Positions 56,551 through 64,000 of a DNA stretch of 64,000 nucleotides are shown one piece after another (the first letter of the stretch is position 1; every line of letters starts with the position of its first letter). The DNA is from Poriferisodalis sp022821985 (GTDB lineage: Bacteria; Actinomycetota; Acidimicrobiia; Acidimicrobiales; Poriferisodalaceae), in contig NZ_OZ244781.1 in the NCBI RefSeq assembly GCF_965219595.1, positions 1,054,001 through 1,118,000 on the forward strand, in the 5' to 3' direction. The translations under genes were made by a program, and so were the position numbers. The notes beneath the pieces were generated by a model. It saw nothing but the letters and a program-made list of their open reading frames with translations. It searched no databases and had not been told where the DNA came from.

Positions 56551-57574
56551 ATGATTGGTTCCAAGGGGTGGGGGGTCCGCTGTTGGTGGGGTGAGGGTGT
56601 CCAAGCTCGGGGTGTGTACCTGCACCTCGATCCTGGAGGACCTGGGCATGAACCCGGACTTGGACACCCTCGCGACGGCACTGTATGTGAGGATTGACGA
56701 TCTGTTGGCCGACAATCCCGGCTGGGCGCCGCGGCGGCCCCGTGTGGGGTTCGCACCGAAGCTGTCGGACGCGGAGCTGGTCACTTTGGCGGTGATCTCG
56801 GCGTTATTGGGGTACGACTCCGAGCGCGGGTTCGTGCGCTTCGCTCATCAGCACCTGCGGCCGTGGTTCCCGTACCTGCCCAACAGAGAGGGCTTCAACA
56901 AGCGGCTGCGCCGCGCCGGCGAGATGATCGGCCACGTCACAGCAGCGCTGGCCCGCGACTGCCCGGACTGGCACGACGACGTGTGGCTGGCCGACTCCAC
57001 GCCGGTGCCGTGCGGCACGAGCCGACCCACCGCGGTGCGCTCCGAGCTCGCCGGATGGGCCCAATACGGCTGGTGCGCGTCGCATTCGCGCTGGTTCTGG
57101 GGGCTGCGACTGCACCTGATCACCACCCCGGCGGGGCTGCCGATCAGCTTCGCCCTGGCAGGCGCCAAGGCCGACGAACGCGACACCTGCGCCGCCATGA
57201 TCGACCACGCAGACCTGGCCCGCCCCGGCCAGACGCTCATCGCCGACAAGGGCTACCGCAGCAAAGACTTCGAGAACCGGCTCAACGACGCCGGGATCAC
57301 CCTCATCCGGCCCGCCGCCCGCAACGAGCCCGCCCGCCCCCACCAGCGGTTCCTGCGCCCGTTCCGCCAGATCATCGAATCGGTCTGCGACACCCTCAAA
57401 GGCCAGCTCAGCCTCGAACGCCACAACGGCCGCACCCGCGCCGGCGTCGCCGTGCGCGTCCTGGCACGCATCCTCGCTCTCACCGCCGCCATCTGGCACA
57501 ACAGAACCCACCACCCCCACCTGCCAGCACGCACCCTCACCCACTACGACCACTGACCCCTTGGAACCAATCAT
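56551..57574 (+). mobile_element. IS982/IS5-like insertion sequence
   Basis: About 1.02 kb with perfect terminal inverted repeats of at least 19 bp, ATGATTGGTTCCAAGGGGT at 56551-56569 and its complement at 57556-57574. Each end is flanked by CTAG (56547-56550 and 57575-57578), which may be a 4-bp target duplication or, being palindromic, an extension of the repeats. It carries one intact transposase and looks recent. Confidence 0.9.
56648..57556 (+). CDS. IS982-like DDE transposase
   Basis: 302 residues. It has LSDAELVTLAVISALLGYDSERGFVRFA at the start region, the first catalytic Asp in VWLADSTPVPCGTSR, the second in QTLIADKGYRSKDFENRL and a final Glu in FRQIIESVCDTLKGQLSLER, followed by RVLARILALTAAIWHN. 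The ATG at 56648 follows GGAGGACC. The frame opens at 56555, inside the terminal repeat, but that part looks untranslated. Complete and probably functional. Confidence 0.92.
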   Translation: MNPDLDTLATALYVRIDDLLADNPGWAPRRPRVGFAPKLSDAELVTLAVISALLGYDSERGFVRFAHQHLRPWFPYLPNREGFNKRLRRAGEMIGHVTAALARDCPDWHDDVWLADSTPVPCGTSRPTAVRSELAGWAQYGWCASHSRWFWGLRLHLITTPAGLPISFALAGAKADERDTCAAMIDHADLARPGQTLIADKGYRSKDFENRLNDAGITLIRPAARNEPARPHQRFLRPFRQIIESVCDTLKGQLSLERHNGRTRAGVAVRVLARILALTAAIWHNRTHHPHLPARTLTHYDH

Positions 57575-57578
57575 CTAG

Positions 57579-58054
57579 AGCCGAGTGCACCGGTCGTCGC
57601 GGACGCGGAGGAGCTTGTAGCGCGCAGTTGATCGCCGAGACACTCGCCTTTAGGTGCCGTTGCCGCCGGTTGCGCAGCATCTCCAACAAGTCATTCCGGC
57701 AGCTCTCCTTGTGCTTGGGCTGATTGGGCCATGGTGCGTGGTCGTCTCGCCTGATGTGCGATGTCGGCCGACTGTCGGGTGGCCAGCAGGTGTCTGTCGG
57801 CGAGGTTCTCAGCGGCCCGTGCTCCCAGACAATCGCGCAGTGACCCCCCGTCTTCGCAGGCTCTCTAGGGCCTCCACATCGGCAGCAGGGTCACACATTC
57901 AGCTTTCTGGGCGATCGCGGTGGCAGCAGGCCGCTCACACAGGAGCCCAGATAACAGCAACGTTCGAACTAGCGCAATAGAACGGGAGCCGCTGCACGTC
58001 GTGATTGGGCGCTCAGCACGCCCGGATCCTCCCTCCGCAGCAGGCTGAGCTGGT
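57579..58054. other. Gene-free stretch at the right island boundary
   Basis: 476 bp between the insertion sequence and hutH. I see no convincing gene on either strand. A 14-bp piece of hutH coding sequence (CGCAGCAGGCTGAG, 58036-58049) recurs just after the hutH stop, with its counterpart at 58179-58192 inside the gene, so the junction holds further degraded hutH sequence. Confidence 0.6.
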
Positions 58055-59584
58055 TCAGGCCAAGGGGCCGGTGGCTGCTTCCACCGCTGGCACTAGGGCC
58101 TGATCGGCAAGCAGCTGATCGGCTGCGGCGAGCTCGGGGGACAGCCAGCGGTCGGGACCGGGGCCCGGGACTTCGCTGCGCAGCAGGCTGAGCGCGGCTG
58201 CGGTGCCCGCTGCGGGCTGCAGGGGTGCGCGCAGCTCGATGCCGCGGGCGGCGGTGACCCATTCGATGGCCAGGATGCGGCGCAGGTTGGCGACGGCCCG
58301 GCGCAGCTTGCGGGCTGCGCCCCAGCCCATGGACACGTGATCTTCCTGCATCGCGGAGGTGGGCAGCGAGTCGACTGCGGCCGGTGCGGCCAGGCGGCGG
58401 TTCTCGGCACACAGGGCGGCTGCGGTGTACTGGCCGATCATCAGGCCGCTGTCCACGCCTGGGTCGTCGGCCAGGAAGGGGGGCAGCCCAGCGGAGCGCT
58501 TGGGGTCGAGCAACCGGTCGATGCGGCGCTCCGCAATAGCGCCCACCTCGGCCGCGGCGATGGCGAGGTAGTCGGCTGCCAGCGCCACCGGCGCTCCGTG
58601 GAAGTTGCCGCACGACTCCACTCGACCGTCACCCAGCACCATCGGGTTGTCGATGGCCGACGCCAGTTCCCGATCGGTCACGTCTGCGGAGAAGTCGAGG
58701 GTGTCGCGGGCTGCGCCGTGGACTTGGGGCGTGCACCTGATGGAGTAGGCGTCTTGCACGCGGTCGTCGCCGTGGCGGTGGCTGGCCACGATGGGCGAGC
58801 CGGCTAGCACGGCGCGCAGGTTGGCCGCGCTGGCCTGCTGGCCAGGATGGGGTCGCAGCTCCAGCAAGTCGGCGGCAAAGGCCCGGTCGGTGGCCAGCAG
58901 CGCCTCGACGCTGCAGGCAGCCACGATGTCGGCAACGGTGAGCAGGCTGGCCAGATCGTGGACGGCTAGGCAGAGCATCCCCAAGATTCCGTCGGTGCCG
59001 TTGGTGAGGGCGAGGCCCTCCTTCTCTGCAAGCACCAAGGGCTCGATGCCCGCCGCCGATAGGGCATCGGCCCCGCCGATCGTGCCCCCGCCGTCGGCGA
59101 GCACTTCGCCTTCCCCTATGAGCACGAGCGCAGCGTGGGCGAGCGGGGCTAAGTCGCCGCTGGCGCCCAGCGAGCCATGCTCGGGCACCACGGGCACCAC
59201 GCCGGCGTTGATCAGGTGCACCAGCGACTCCGCGACCTGCGGTCGCGCTCCTGAGGCGCCGAAGGCGAGCGTGCGTGCCCGCAGGAGCATCATGGCCCGC
59301 ACCACCTCGGGCTCGACCGGTGGACCCATCCCGGCGGCGTGGGAGCGGATCAGCGACTGCTGCAGTGTGACTCGACGATCAGCGGGAATGGTGGTGTTGG
59401 CCAGGGCGCCGAAGCCGGTGGAGACGCCGTAGGCCGGCTCGCCCTCGGCCAAGGTCTCGACGATGCGGCGGGCCGTGGCCATCCGGCCGAGCGCGCCAGC
59501 GCTCAGGTGAACCTGGTCTCGGTGGCGGGCAACCGCGACGACGTCGGCGACGGTGACGCCCGGGCCGTCGAGTTCCACCGTCAT
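58055..59584 (-). CDS. hutH: Histidine ammonia-lyase
   Basis: 509 residues. The Ala-Ser-Gly that forms the MIO cofactor is at residues 141-143 in PEHGSLGASGDLAPLAHAAL. Other family features are YGVSTGFGALANTTI, KEGLALTNGTDGILGMLCLA, QDAYSIRCTPQVHGAARDTL and NFHGAPVALAADYLAIA. It deaminates histidine to urocanate. The start ATG overlaps the IclR regulator stop (ATGA). A degenerate copy of its 3' end lies about 4 kb away across an island containing a modification system and an IS element. Confidence 0.96.
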   Translation of the reverse strand: MTVELDGPGVTVADVVAVARHRDQVHLSAGALGRMATARRIVETLAEGEPAYGVSTGFGALANTTIPADRRVTLQQSLIRSHAAGMGPPVEPEVVRAMMLLRARTLAFGASGARPQVAESLVHLINAGVVPVVPEHGSLGASGDLAPLAHAALVLIGEGEVLADGGGTIGGADALSAAGIEPLVLAEKEGLALTNGTDGILGMLCLAVHDLASLLTVADIVAACSVEALLATDRAFAADLLELRPHPGQQASAANLRAVLAGSPIVASHRHGDDRVQDAYSIRCTPQVHGAARDTLDFSADVTDRELASAIDNPMVLGDGRVESCGNFHGAPVALAADYLAIAAAEVGAIAERRIDRLLDPKRSAGLPPFLADDPGVDSGLMIGQYTAAALCAENRRLAAPAAVDSLPTSAMQEDHVSMGWGAARKLRRAVANLRRILAIEWVTAARGIELRAPLQPAAGTAAALSLLRSEVPGPGPDRWLSPELAAADQLLADQALVPAVEAATGPLA

Positions 59585-60309
59585 GCCGAAGGCTGATGCG
59601 GGGGGACCGAAGAGAACGCGGCCGATGTGGCGACAGCCGCTTCGATCACGGCGTCGGCCGCTGTCTGCAGGCGGGTGCCGGTGAGCCTGTCAGCCGGGCC
59701 CAGCACGGACAGCGCGGCGATCGCACCAGAGTTGCCATGGACAGGCGCGCAGACAGCGGTGACATCGGGCTCGATGGCGCCGGTATTGAAGATGGGCGTG
59801 GGGCGTGCACCGGGCGTCAGCGCGCCAGCGAGCAACGCCTCGCCCACGGCGGTGCCCGCGATGGGCACCGAGCGGCCCACCCACCCGACGTGGCGGATGG
59901 CCCGGCGGCCTTCGACCGTGGCGATATAGACGGCAGCGTCGCCGTCGCGCACGGCGAGGTATGCGGATTCTTCGGTGGCTTCCACCAGCCGTTCGAGTTC
60001 CGGCCCGGCAGCGGCCCGGAGCCGGGCGTAGGGACCGGATTGCAGCGACGCCAGAGCGGTACGCACGAACGCCGGACCCACCGAGTACGAGCCGGAAGCG
60101 TTTTTGACGAGATAGCCGCGGTCGGTCAGCACCCGCAGATGCCGCAGTGCTGTGCTGGCCGGCATGTCCGTGCGGGCGGCTGCCGCAGTGAGGCTGAGTT
60201 CGCCATTGGTGACCACGGTGTCGAGCAGCTCCAGCACCCGCTCTGCCGAGCGCGACCGGTGCAGCGGAGACACAGCAGCTATTTCACTACCTGAAATCTC
60301 TTGCTGCAT
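59581..60309 (-). CDS. IclR-family regulator of histidine utilisation
   Basis: About 242 residues: an N-terminal winged helix (RSAERVLELLDTVV, SLTAAAARTDMPASTALRHLRVL, GSYSVGPAF) and a C-terminal effector domain (ESAYLAVRDGDAAVYIATVEG, VGRSVPIAGTAVGEALLAG, VTAVCAPVHGNSGAIAALSV). It overlaps hutH by ATGA and is divergent from hutU with 65 bp between starts, so it probably controls both hut transcription units from that gap, with urocanate as a likely effector. I prefer ATG 60309 over the longer frame because the winged helix follows soon after. Confidence 0.9.
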   Translation of the reverse strand: MQQEISGSEIAAVSPLHRSRSAERVLELLDTVVTNGELSLTAAAARTDMPASTALRHLRVLTDRGYLVKNASGSYSVGPAFVRTALASLQSGPYARLRAAAGPELERLVEATEESAYLAVRDGDAAVYIATVEGRRAIRHVGWVGRSVPIAGTAVGEALLAGALTPGARPTPIFNTGAIEPDVTAVCAPVHGNSGAIAALSVLGPADRLTGTRLQTAADAVIEAAVATSAAFSSVPPHQPSA

Positions 60310-60374
60310 ATTGACAGCATAGGCCGAAGCTCGGTAACGTGAGGCGCACCGCACACCCGGCGCCGAGGTTGTCT

Positions 60375-62066
60375 ATGGCCACCAGCACACAGCACTCCGC
60401 CAGCGCCCCTGCAGGCGGGGTGAGGGCTCCCACCGGCACTGCTCTGACCTGCCGGAGCTGGCCCCAAGAGGCCGCCTTCCGGATGCTGCAGAACAATCTG
60501 GATCCCGACGTGGCCGAGCGCCCCGACGATCTCGTCGTGTACGGGGGCACCGGCCGGGCGGCGCGCTCATGGCCGGCATTTCACGCCATGATCAGGGCGC
60601 TGACCGACCTCGCCGACGACGAGACCATGCTGGTGCAGTCGGGCAAGCCGGTCGGCGTGCTGCGCACCCACGAATGGGCGCCCCGGGTGCTCATCGCCAA
60701 CTCCAACCTCGTGCCCGATTGGGGCACCTGGGACGAGTTCCGCCGGTTGGAGCATCTCGGCCTGACCATGTTCGGCCAGATGACTGCCGGGTCGTGGATC
60801 TACATCGGCACCCAGGGGATCCTCCAGGGCACCTACGAGTGCTTCGGGGCAATCGCCCGCAAGCGCTTCGGGGGGTCGCTGGCTGGGACGCTCACCGTCA
60901 CCGCCGGGCTCGGCGGCATGGGCGGCGCCCAGCCCCTTGCAATCACCATGAACGAAGGCGTCGCCCTGTGCATCGAGGTCGATCCCGAACGGGCCGCTCG
61001 CCGGGTGGAGACCCGCTACCTCGACGTGGTCGCCGACGACTACGCCGACGCGCTTCGACGCTGCGAGGAGGCAGTGCAGGCCCGCCGCCCGCTGTCGGTG
61101 GGATTGGTCGGCAACGCGGCCGACCTGATACCGCGCCTGCTGGCGGACGGCGTCGCTGCCGACATCGTCACCGACCAGACCTCCGCCCACGACCCGCTCA
61201 CCTATGTGCCCAACGACCTGTCTCCCGAGGCGTCCGAGGAGATGCGGCGCAACCAGCCCGACGAGCTCATTCGCCGCGCCCGGTCGGCCATGGCCACCCA
61301 CGTGGAGGCGATGGTGGGTTTCCTCGACGCCGGCTCCGAGGTGTTCGACTACGGCAACAGCCTGCGGGCCGAGGCCCAGCTCGGCGGCTACGAGCGGGCC
61401 TTCGACTATCCGGGCTTCCTTCCCGCCTACATCCGGCCCCTGTTCTGCGAGGGCAAGGGGCCCTTCCGCTGGGTTGCGCTGTCGGGCGACCCGGCCGATA
61501 TCGCCGCCACCGACCGGGCCGTGCTCGAGGAGTTCCCCGACGATGAGCCGCTCAAGCGATGGATCAAGCTCGCCGGCGAGCGGGTCGCGTTCCAGGGCCT
61601 GCCGGCTCGGATCTGCTGGCTTGGCTACGGGGAGCGTCACCGGCTGGGCCTGCGGTTCAACGAGCTGGTGGCTTCAGGAGAGATCAAGGCACCGATCGTC
61701 ATCGGGCGCGACCATCTCGACTCGGGCTCGGTGGCCTCGCCCTACCGCGAGACCGAGGACATGGCAGACGGCAGCGACGCCATTGCCGACTGGCCGCTGC
61801 TCAACGCGATGGTCAACACCTCGTCCGGAGCGTCATGGGTGAGCATCCACCATGGCGGCGGCGTGGGCATCGGCCGGTCGATCCATGCCGGACAGGTGAG
61901 CGTGGCCGACGGGACTGACCTGGCCGCGCAGAAGCTGGAGCGGGTGCTGCTCAACGACCCGGGCACGGGCGTGATGCGCCACGCCGATGCCGGCTACGAC
62001 CGGGCGTGGGAAGTGGCCGCCGCGCGCGGCGTGCGCATACCCGCCGACAGGCCCGCCGCGCCATGA
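60375..62066 (+). CDS. hutU: Urocanate hydratase
   Basis: 563 residues. Family features are WPQEAAFRMLQNNLDPDVAE, DDLVVYGGTGRAARSWPAFHAM (NAD contact region), TAGSWIYIGTQGILQGTYECF, the glycine-rich GLGGMGGAQPLAITMNEG, LPARICWLGYGERHRLG and the C-terminal SGASWVSIHHGGGVGIGRSIHAG. It adds water to urocanate with tightly bound NAD+, giving imidazolonepropionate. The ATG at 60375 was chosen over the earlier frame opening. It is first in a plus-strand operon with peptide deformylase and hutF. Confidence 0.97.
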   Translation: MATSTQHSASAPAGGVRAPTGTALTCRSWPQEAAFRMLQNNLDPDVAERPDDLVVYGGTGRAARSWPAFHAMIRALTDLADDETMLVQSGKPVGVLRTHEWAPRVLIANSNLVPDWGTWDEFRRLEHLGLTMFGQMTAGSWIYIGTQGILQGTYECFGAIARKRFGGSLAGTLTVTAGLGGMGGAQPLAITMNEGVALCIEVDPERAARRVETRYLDVVADDYADALRRCEEAVQARRPLSVGLVGNAADLIPRLLADGVAADIVTDQTSAHDPLTYVPNDLSPEASEEMRRNQPDELIRRARSAMATHVEAMVGFLDAGSEVFDYGNSLRAEAQLGGYERAFDYPGFLPAYIRPLFCEGKGPFRWVALSGDPADIAATDRAVLEEFPDDEPLKRWIKLAGERVAFQGLPARICWLGYGERHRLGLRFNELVASGEIKAPIVIGRDHLDSGSVASPYRETEDMADGSDAIADWPLLNAMVNTSSGASWVSIHHGGGVGIGRSIHAGQVSVADGTDLAAQKLERVLLNDPGTGVMRHADAGYDRAWEVAAARGVRIPADRPAAP

Positions 62067-62091
62067 AGCCCAGGCAACTCAGGCACGCGAG

Positions 62092-62661
62092 ATGACCGTC
62101 CGGGAGATCCTCTCCATCGGCCATCCGGCGCTGCGGGCGCGGGCCGCAGCAGTGCCGCGGTGCAAGATCGACAGCGAGCGAACGCAGCGCATCATCGACG
62201 ACCTCATTGACACGATGCGCCACGCCAACGGGGCGGGCCTGGCCGCCAACCAGATCGGCGAGACGGACCGCATCGTCGTCATCGAGGTGAACGACAACCC
62301 CCGCTACCCCTACAAGCCGCCGATCCCCTTGACCGTGGCCATCAACCCCGAGCTGGAAGTGCTCGACGACGAGACCGTGGTGATCAACGAGGGCTGCCTG
62401 TCGGTGCCATTGCGCGGCGACGTGGTCCGCTCGGTCAACCTGGGCGTCCGCTACCTGGACCGTGACGGCACCGAGCACTGCACCACCGCACGTGGCCTGA
62501 CAGCGGGCACTTGGCAGCACGAGTGCGACCACCTCGACGGCGTCCTCATCACTGACCGGGCTGATCCGTCCACGCTGAGCACCTGGGACGAGTTCCAGCG
62601 CCACCACCGCGACGCGTTCATCGAGCGCATCACCCGCTTCAACCAGCAAGTTGGAACATGA
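62092..62661 (+). CDS. def: Peptide deformylase
   Basis: 189 residues with all three catalytic motifs: GAGLAANQIGE, NEGCLSVPLRGDV (zinc/iron Cys) and WQHECDHLDGVL (HExxH). It removes the formyl group from nascent proteins. Its placement between hutU and hutF, overlapping the latter by ATGA, is unusual; a hut-linked role such as processing a formyl or formimino intermediate is conceivable, but canonical deformylase activity is more likely. The C-terminal tail is long. Confidence 0.95.
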   Translation: MTVREILSIGHPALRARAAAVPRCKIDSERTQRIIDDLIDTMRHANGAGLAANQIGETDRIVVIEVNDNPRYPYKPPIPLTVAINPELEVLDDETVVINEGCLSVPLRGDVVRSVNLGVRYLDRDGTEHCTTARGLTAGTWQHECDHLDGVLITDRADPSTLSTWDEFQRHHRDAFIERITRFNQQVGT

Positions 62662-64000
62662 CGGCGCATTACTGGTGCGAACTGGCCTGGCTCGGCGGTT
62701 CCCGCGCCTCCGAGGGCGTGGTGATCGCGGTCGACGGCGATCGCATCTCCGCGGTGTGCGCAGGTGTGCCGGTCCGGCCCGAGGGCGCCGTGCCGCTGGC
62801 GGGACTGACCTTGCCGGCGCTGGCCAACGCACACAGCCACGCCTTCCACCGGGCCCTGCGGGGCCGCACGCACGCTGGGCGGAGCAGCTTCTGGACGTGG
62901 CGTGACCTGATGTACCGGGTGGCGGGCCGGCTCGACCCTGACTCCTACCGCAGGCTGGCCCGGGCGGTGTTCGCCGAGATGGCGCTGGCCGGAATCGGGG
63001 CGGTCGGGGAATTCCACTATGTCCATCACCGCCCCGGCGGGGATTCCTACGAAGACCCCAATGCCATGGGTGCAGCGATGGTGGGTGCGGCCGCCGACGC
63101 CGGCATCCGCCTGACCTTGCTCGACACGCTGTACCTGCACGGCGGGCTCGACCCGACGCTGGACGGCGGCTACGGGCCGCTGGCACCTCCCCAAGCTCGC
63201 TTCGGCGATGGCAACGCCGACCGGTGGATCGACCGGGTAGAGCGCCTGGCCTCGACGGCATCCGGTCCGACGGTGCGCATCGGCGCCGCGGTGCACTCCG
63301 TCAGGGCGGTCGATCCACCATCGATCAAGGCGGCGACGGACTGGTCACGCGAGCGCGGCACCCCGCTGCACTTCCACGCTTCCGAGCAGCCTGCGGAGAA
63401 TGAGCAGTGCATCGCCGTTCACGGCATGTCCCCCATCGAGGTGATCGCTCAAGCCGGAGGGCTCGGTCCGGGCACGACCGTGGTGCACGCCACACATGCC
63501 AACGGGCGTGACCAGACCATGATCGGTGAGGCCGGCGCGTTCTGCTGCCTGTGCCCGTCCACCGAGCGGGACCTTGCCGACGGCACCGGGCCCAGCGTCG
63601 GCCTGTCCCGCCAGGGCGCCGGACTGTGCCTCGGCTCGGATTCCCACGCCACCGTCGATCTCTTCGAAGAAGCTCGCACAGTCGAGCTCGACCAGCGGGC
63701 GGCTTCTGGTGTCCGCGGTGTGTTCAGCACCGAGGCGCTGGCGGAGATGGCGACCTCAGGCGGCTGCCGTTCGCTCGGTTGGCCCGAGGCAGGTCGGCTG
63801 GAGGCCGGCGCGCTCGCCGACTTCGCAACGGTGAGCCTCGACTCGGTGCGAACGGCCGGAGCTGACGCCGATTCCGCGCTGGCTGCGACGATCTTCGGCG
63901 CCTCCAGTGCCGATGTGCATCACCTCGTGGTGGGCGGCAGGACCGTCGTGCGCGACGGCCGCCACACGACGATCGATGTCGCGGCCGAGCTGGCCGCGGC
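62658..64000 (+). CDS. hutF: Formimidoylglutamate deiminase, 3' end outside window
   Basis: At least 447 residues of an amidohydrolase. Metal ligands appear in LPALANAHSHAFHRALRGRTH, LHFHASEQPAENEQCIAVHG, TVVHATHANGRD and LCLGSDSHATVDLFEEART; FSTEALAEMATSGGCRSLGW is family-typical. HutF converts N-formimino-glutamate to N-formyl-glutamate and ammonia, the deiminase branch of histidine breakdown, so an N-formylglutamate deformylase would follow. The start overlaps the deformylase stop (ATGA). HutI, needed just before this step, is not in the window. Confidence 0.93.
   Translation, partial: MTAHYWCELAWLGGSRASEGVVIAVDGDRISAVCAGVPVRPEGAVPLAGLTLPALANAHSHAFHRALRGRTHAGRSSFWTWRDLMYRVAGRLDPDSYRRLARAVFAEMALAGIGAVGEFHYVHHRPGGDSYEDPNAMGAAMVGAAADAGIRLTLLDTLYLHGGLDPTLDGGYGPLAPPQARFGDGNADRWIDRVERLASTASGPTVRIGAAVHSVRAVDPPSIKAATDWSRERGTPLHFHASEQPAENEQCIAVHGMSPIEVIAQAGGLGPGTTVVHATHANGRDQTMIGEAGAFCCLCPSTERDLADGTGPSVGLSRQGAGLCLGSDSHATVDLFEEARTVELDQRAASGVRGVFSTEALAEMATSGGCRSLGWPEAGRLEAGALADFATVSLDSVRTAGADADSALAATIFGASSADVHHLVVGGRTVVRDGRHTTIDVAAELAA

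Noticed and set aside
57654..57980. 108-codon frame in the gene-free stretch before hutH
   Set aside because: No ribosome site, no recognisable domain, and composition like random GC-rich sequence.

Overview
The window is GC-rich bacterial DNA, densely packed with genes that often overlap by ATGA or GTGCTGA junctions. The gene content is actinobacterial: an o-succinylbenzoate menaquinone cluster, crotonyl-CoA carboxylase/reductase, a BmpA-type nucleoside ABC transporter, an aromatic pathway gene, a SURF1-like protein and an SRP RNA beside tRNA-Ser. I infer a chemoheterotrophic actinobacterium, possibly of the Acidimicrobiia. That placement rests on gene content and style only, since no rRNA or ribosomal protein gene is present.

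Layout. 1-9.6 kb: the end of a MttB-family methyltransferase operon with its TetR regulator, then menaquinone genes (a MerR-isochorismate synthase fusion, a MenD split into two overlapping reading frames, MenH, MenC, MenE), interrupted by cytidine deaminase. 9.7-12.9 kb: MtnA overlapping a class II aldolase/short-chain dehydrogenase fusion, which looks like a route for salvaging 5'-deoxynucleoside sugars. 12.9-17.8 kb: a nucleoside-type ABC importer. 17.9-21.0 kb: epimerase, crotonyl-CoA carboxylase/reductase and thiolase, a core of the ethylmalonyl-CoA pathway. 21.1-28 kb: housekeeping genes (recR, dnaX, SRP RNA, two tRNA-Ser, a sterol-desaturase-like protein, tadA, xseA, xseB). 28.1-35.1 kb: S9 peptidase, SURF1, a PatB-like lyase, a TauE-like permease, chorismate synthase and a PAC2 protein.

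35.3-40.5 kb is a secretion locus. It holds a chymotrypsin-fold secreted protease behind a TetR-type palindrome, then a lipoprotein whose C-terminal half copies the protease propeptide without any protease domain, then a beta-propeller lipoprotein. 40.8-45.8 kb: an acyl-CoA dehydrogenase overlapping a 5-oxoprolinase/hydantoinase fusion.

45.9-58.05 kb is an accessory island. It contains a methyltransferase/endonuclease pair, a decayed sugar-binding lipoprotein, a three-gene operon of unknown secreted and membrane proteins with lower GC, and two ISL3-type insertion sequences end to end, the second with an intact 8-bp target duplication. The interrupted gene is a Phd/YefM-like antitoxin. Next comes a degraded copy of the hutH 3' end, a second restriction-modification pair and an IS982-like element. 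Direct copies of the hutH 3' end bracket the last part of the island, so it probably entered at hutH.

58.05-64 kb: histidine utilisation (hutH and an IclR regulator on the minus strand; hutU, a peptide deformylase and hutF on the plus strand). HutH would make urocanate and HutU imidazolonepropionate; HutI is not seen and may lie beyond the window; HutF would deiminate formiminoglutamate.
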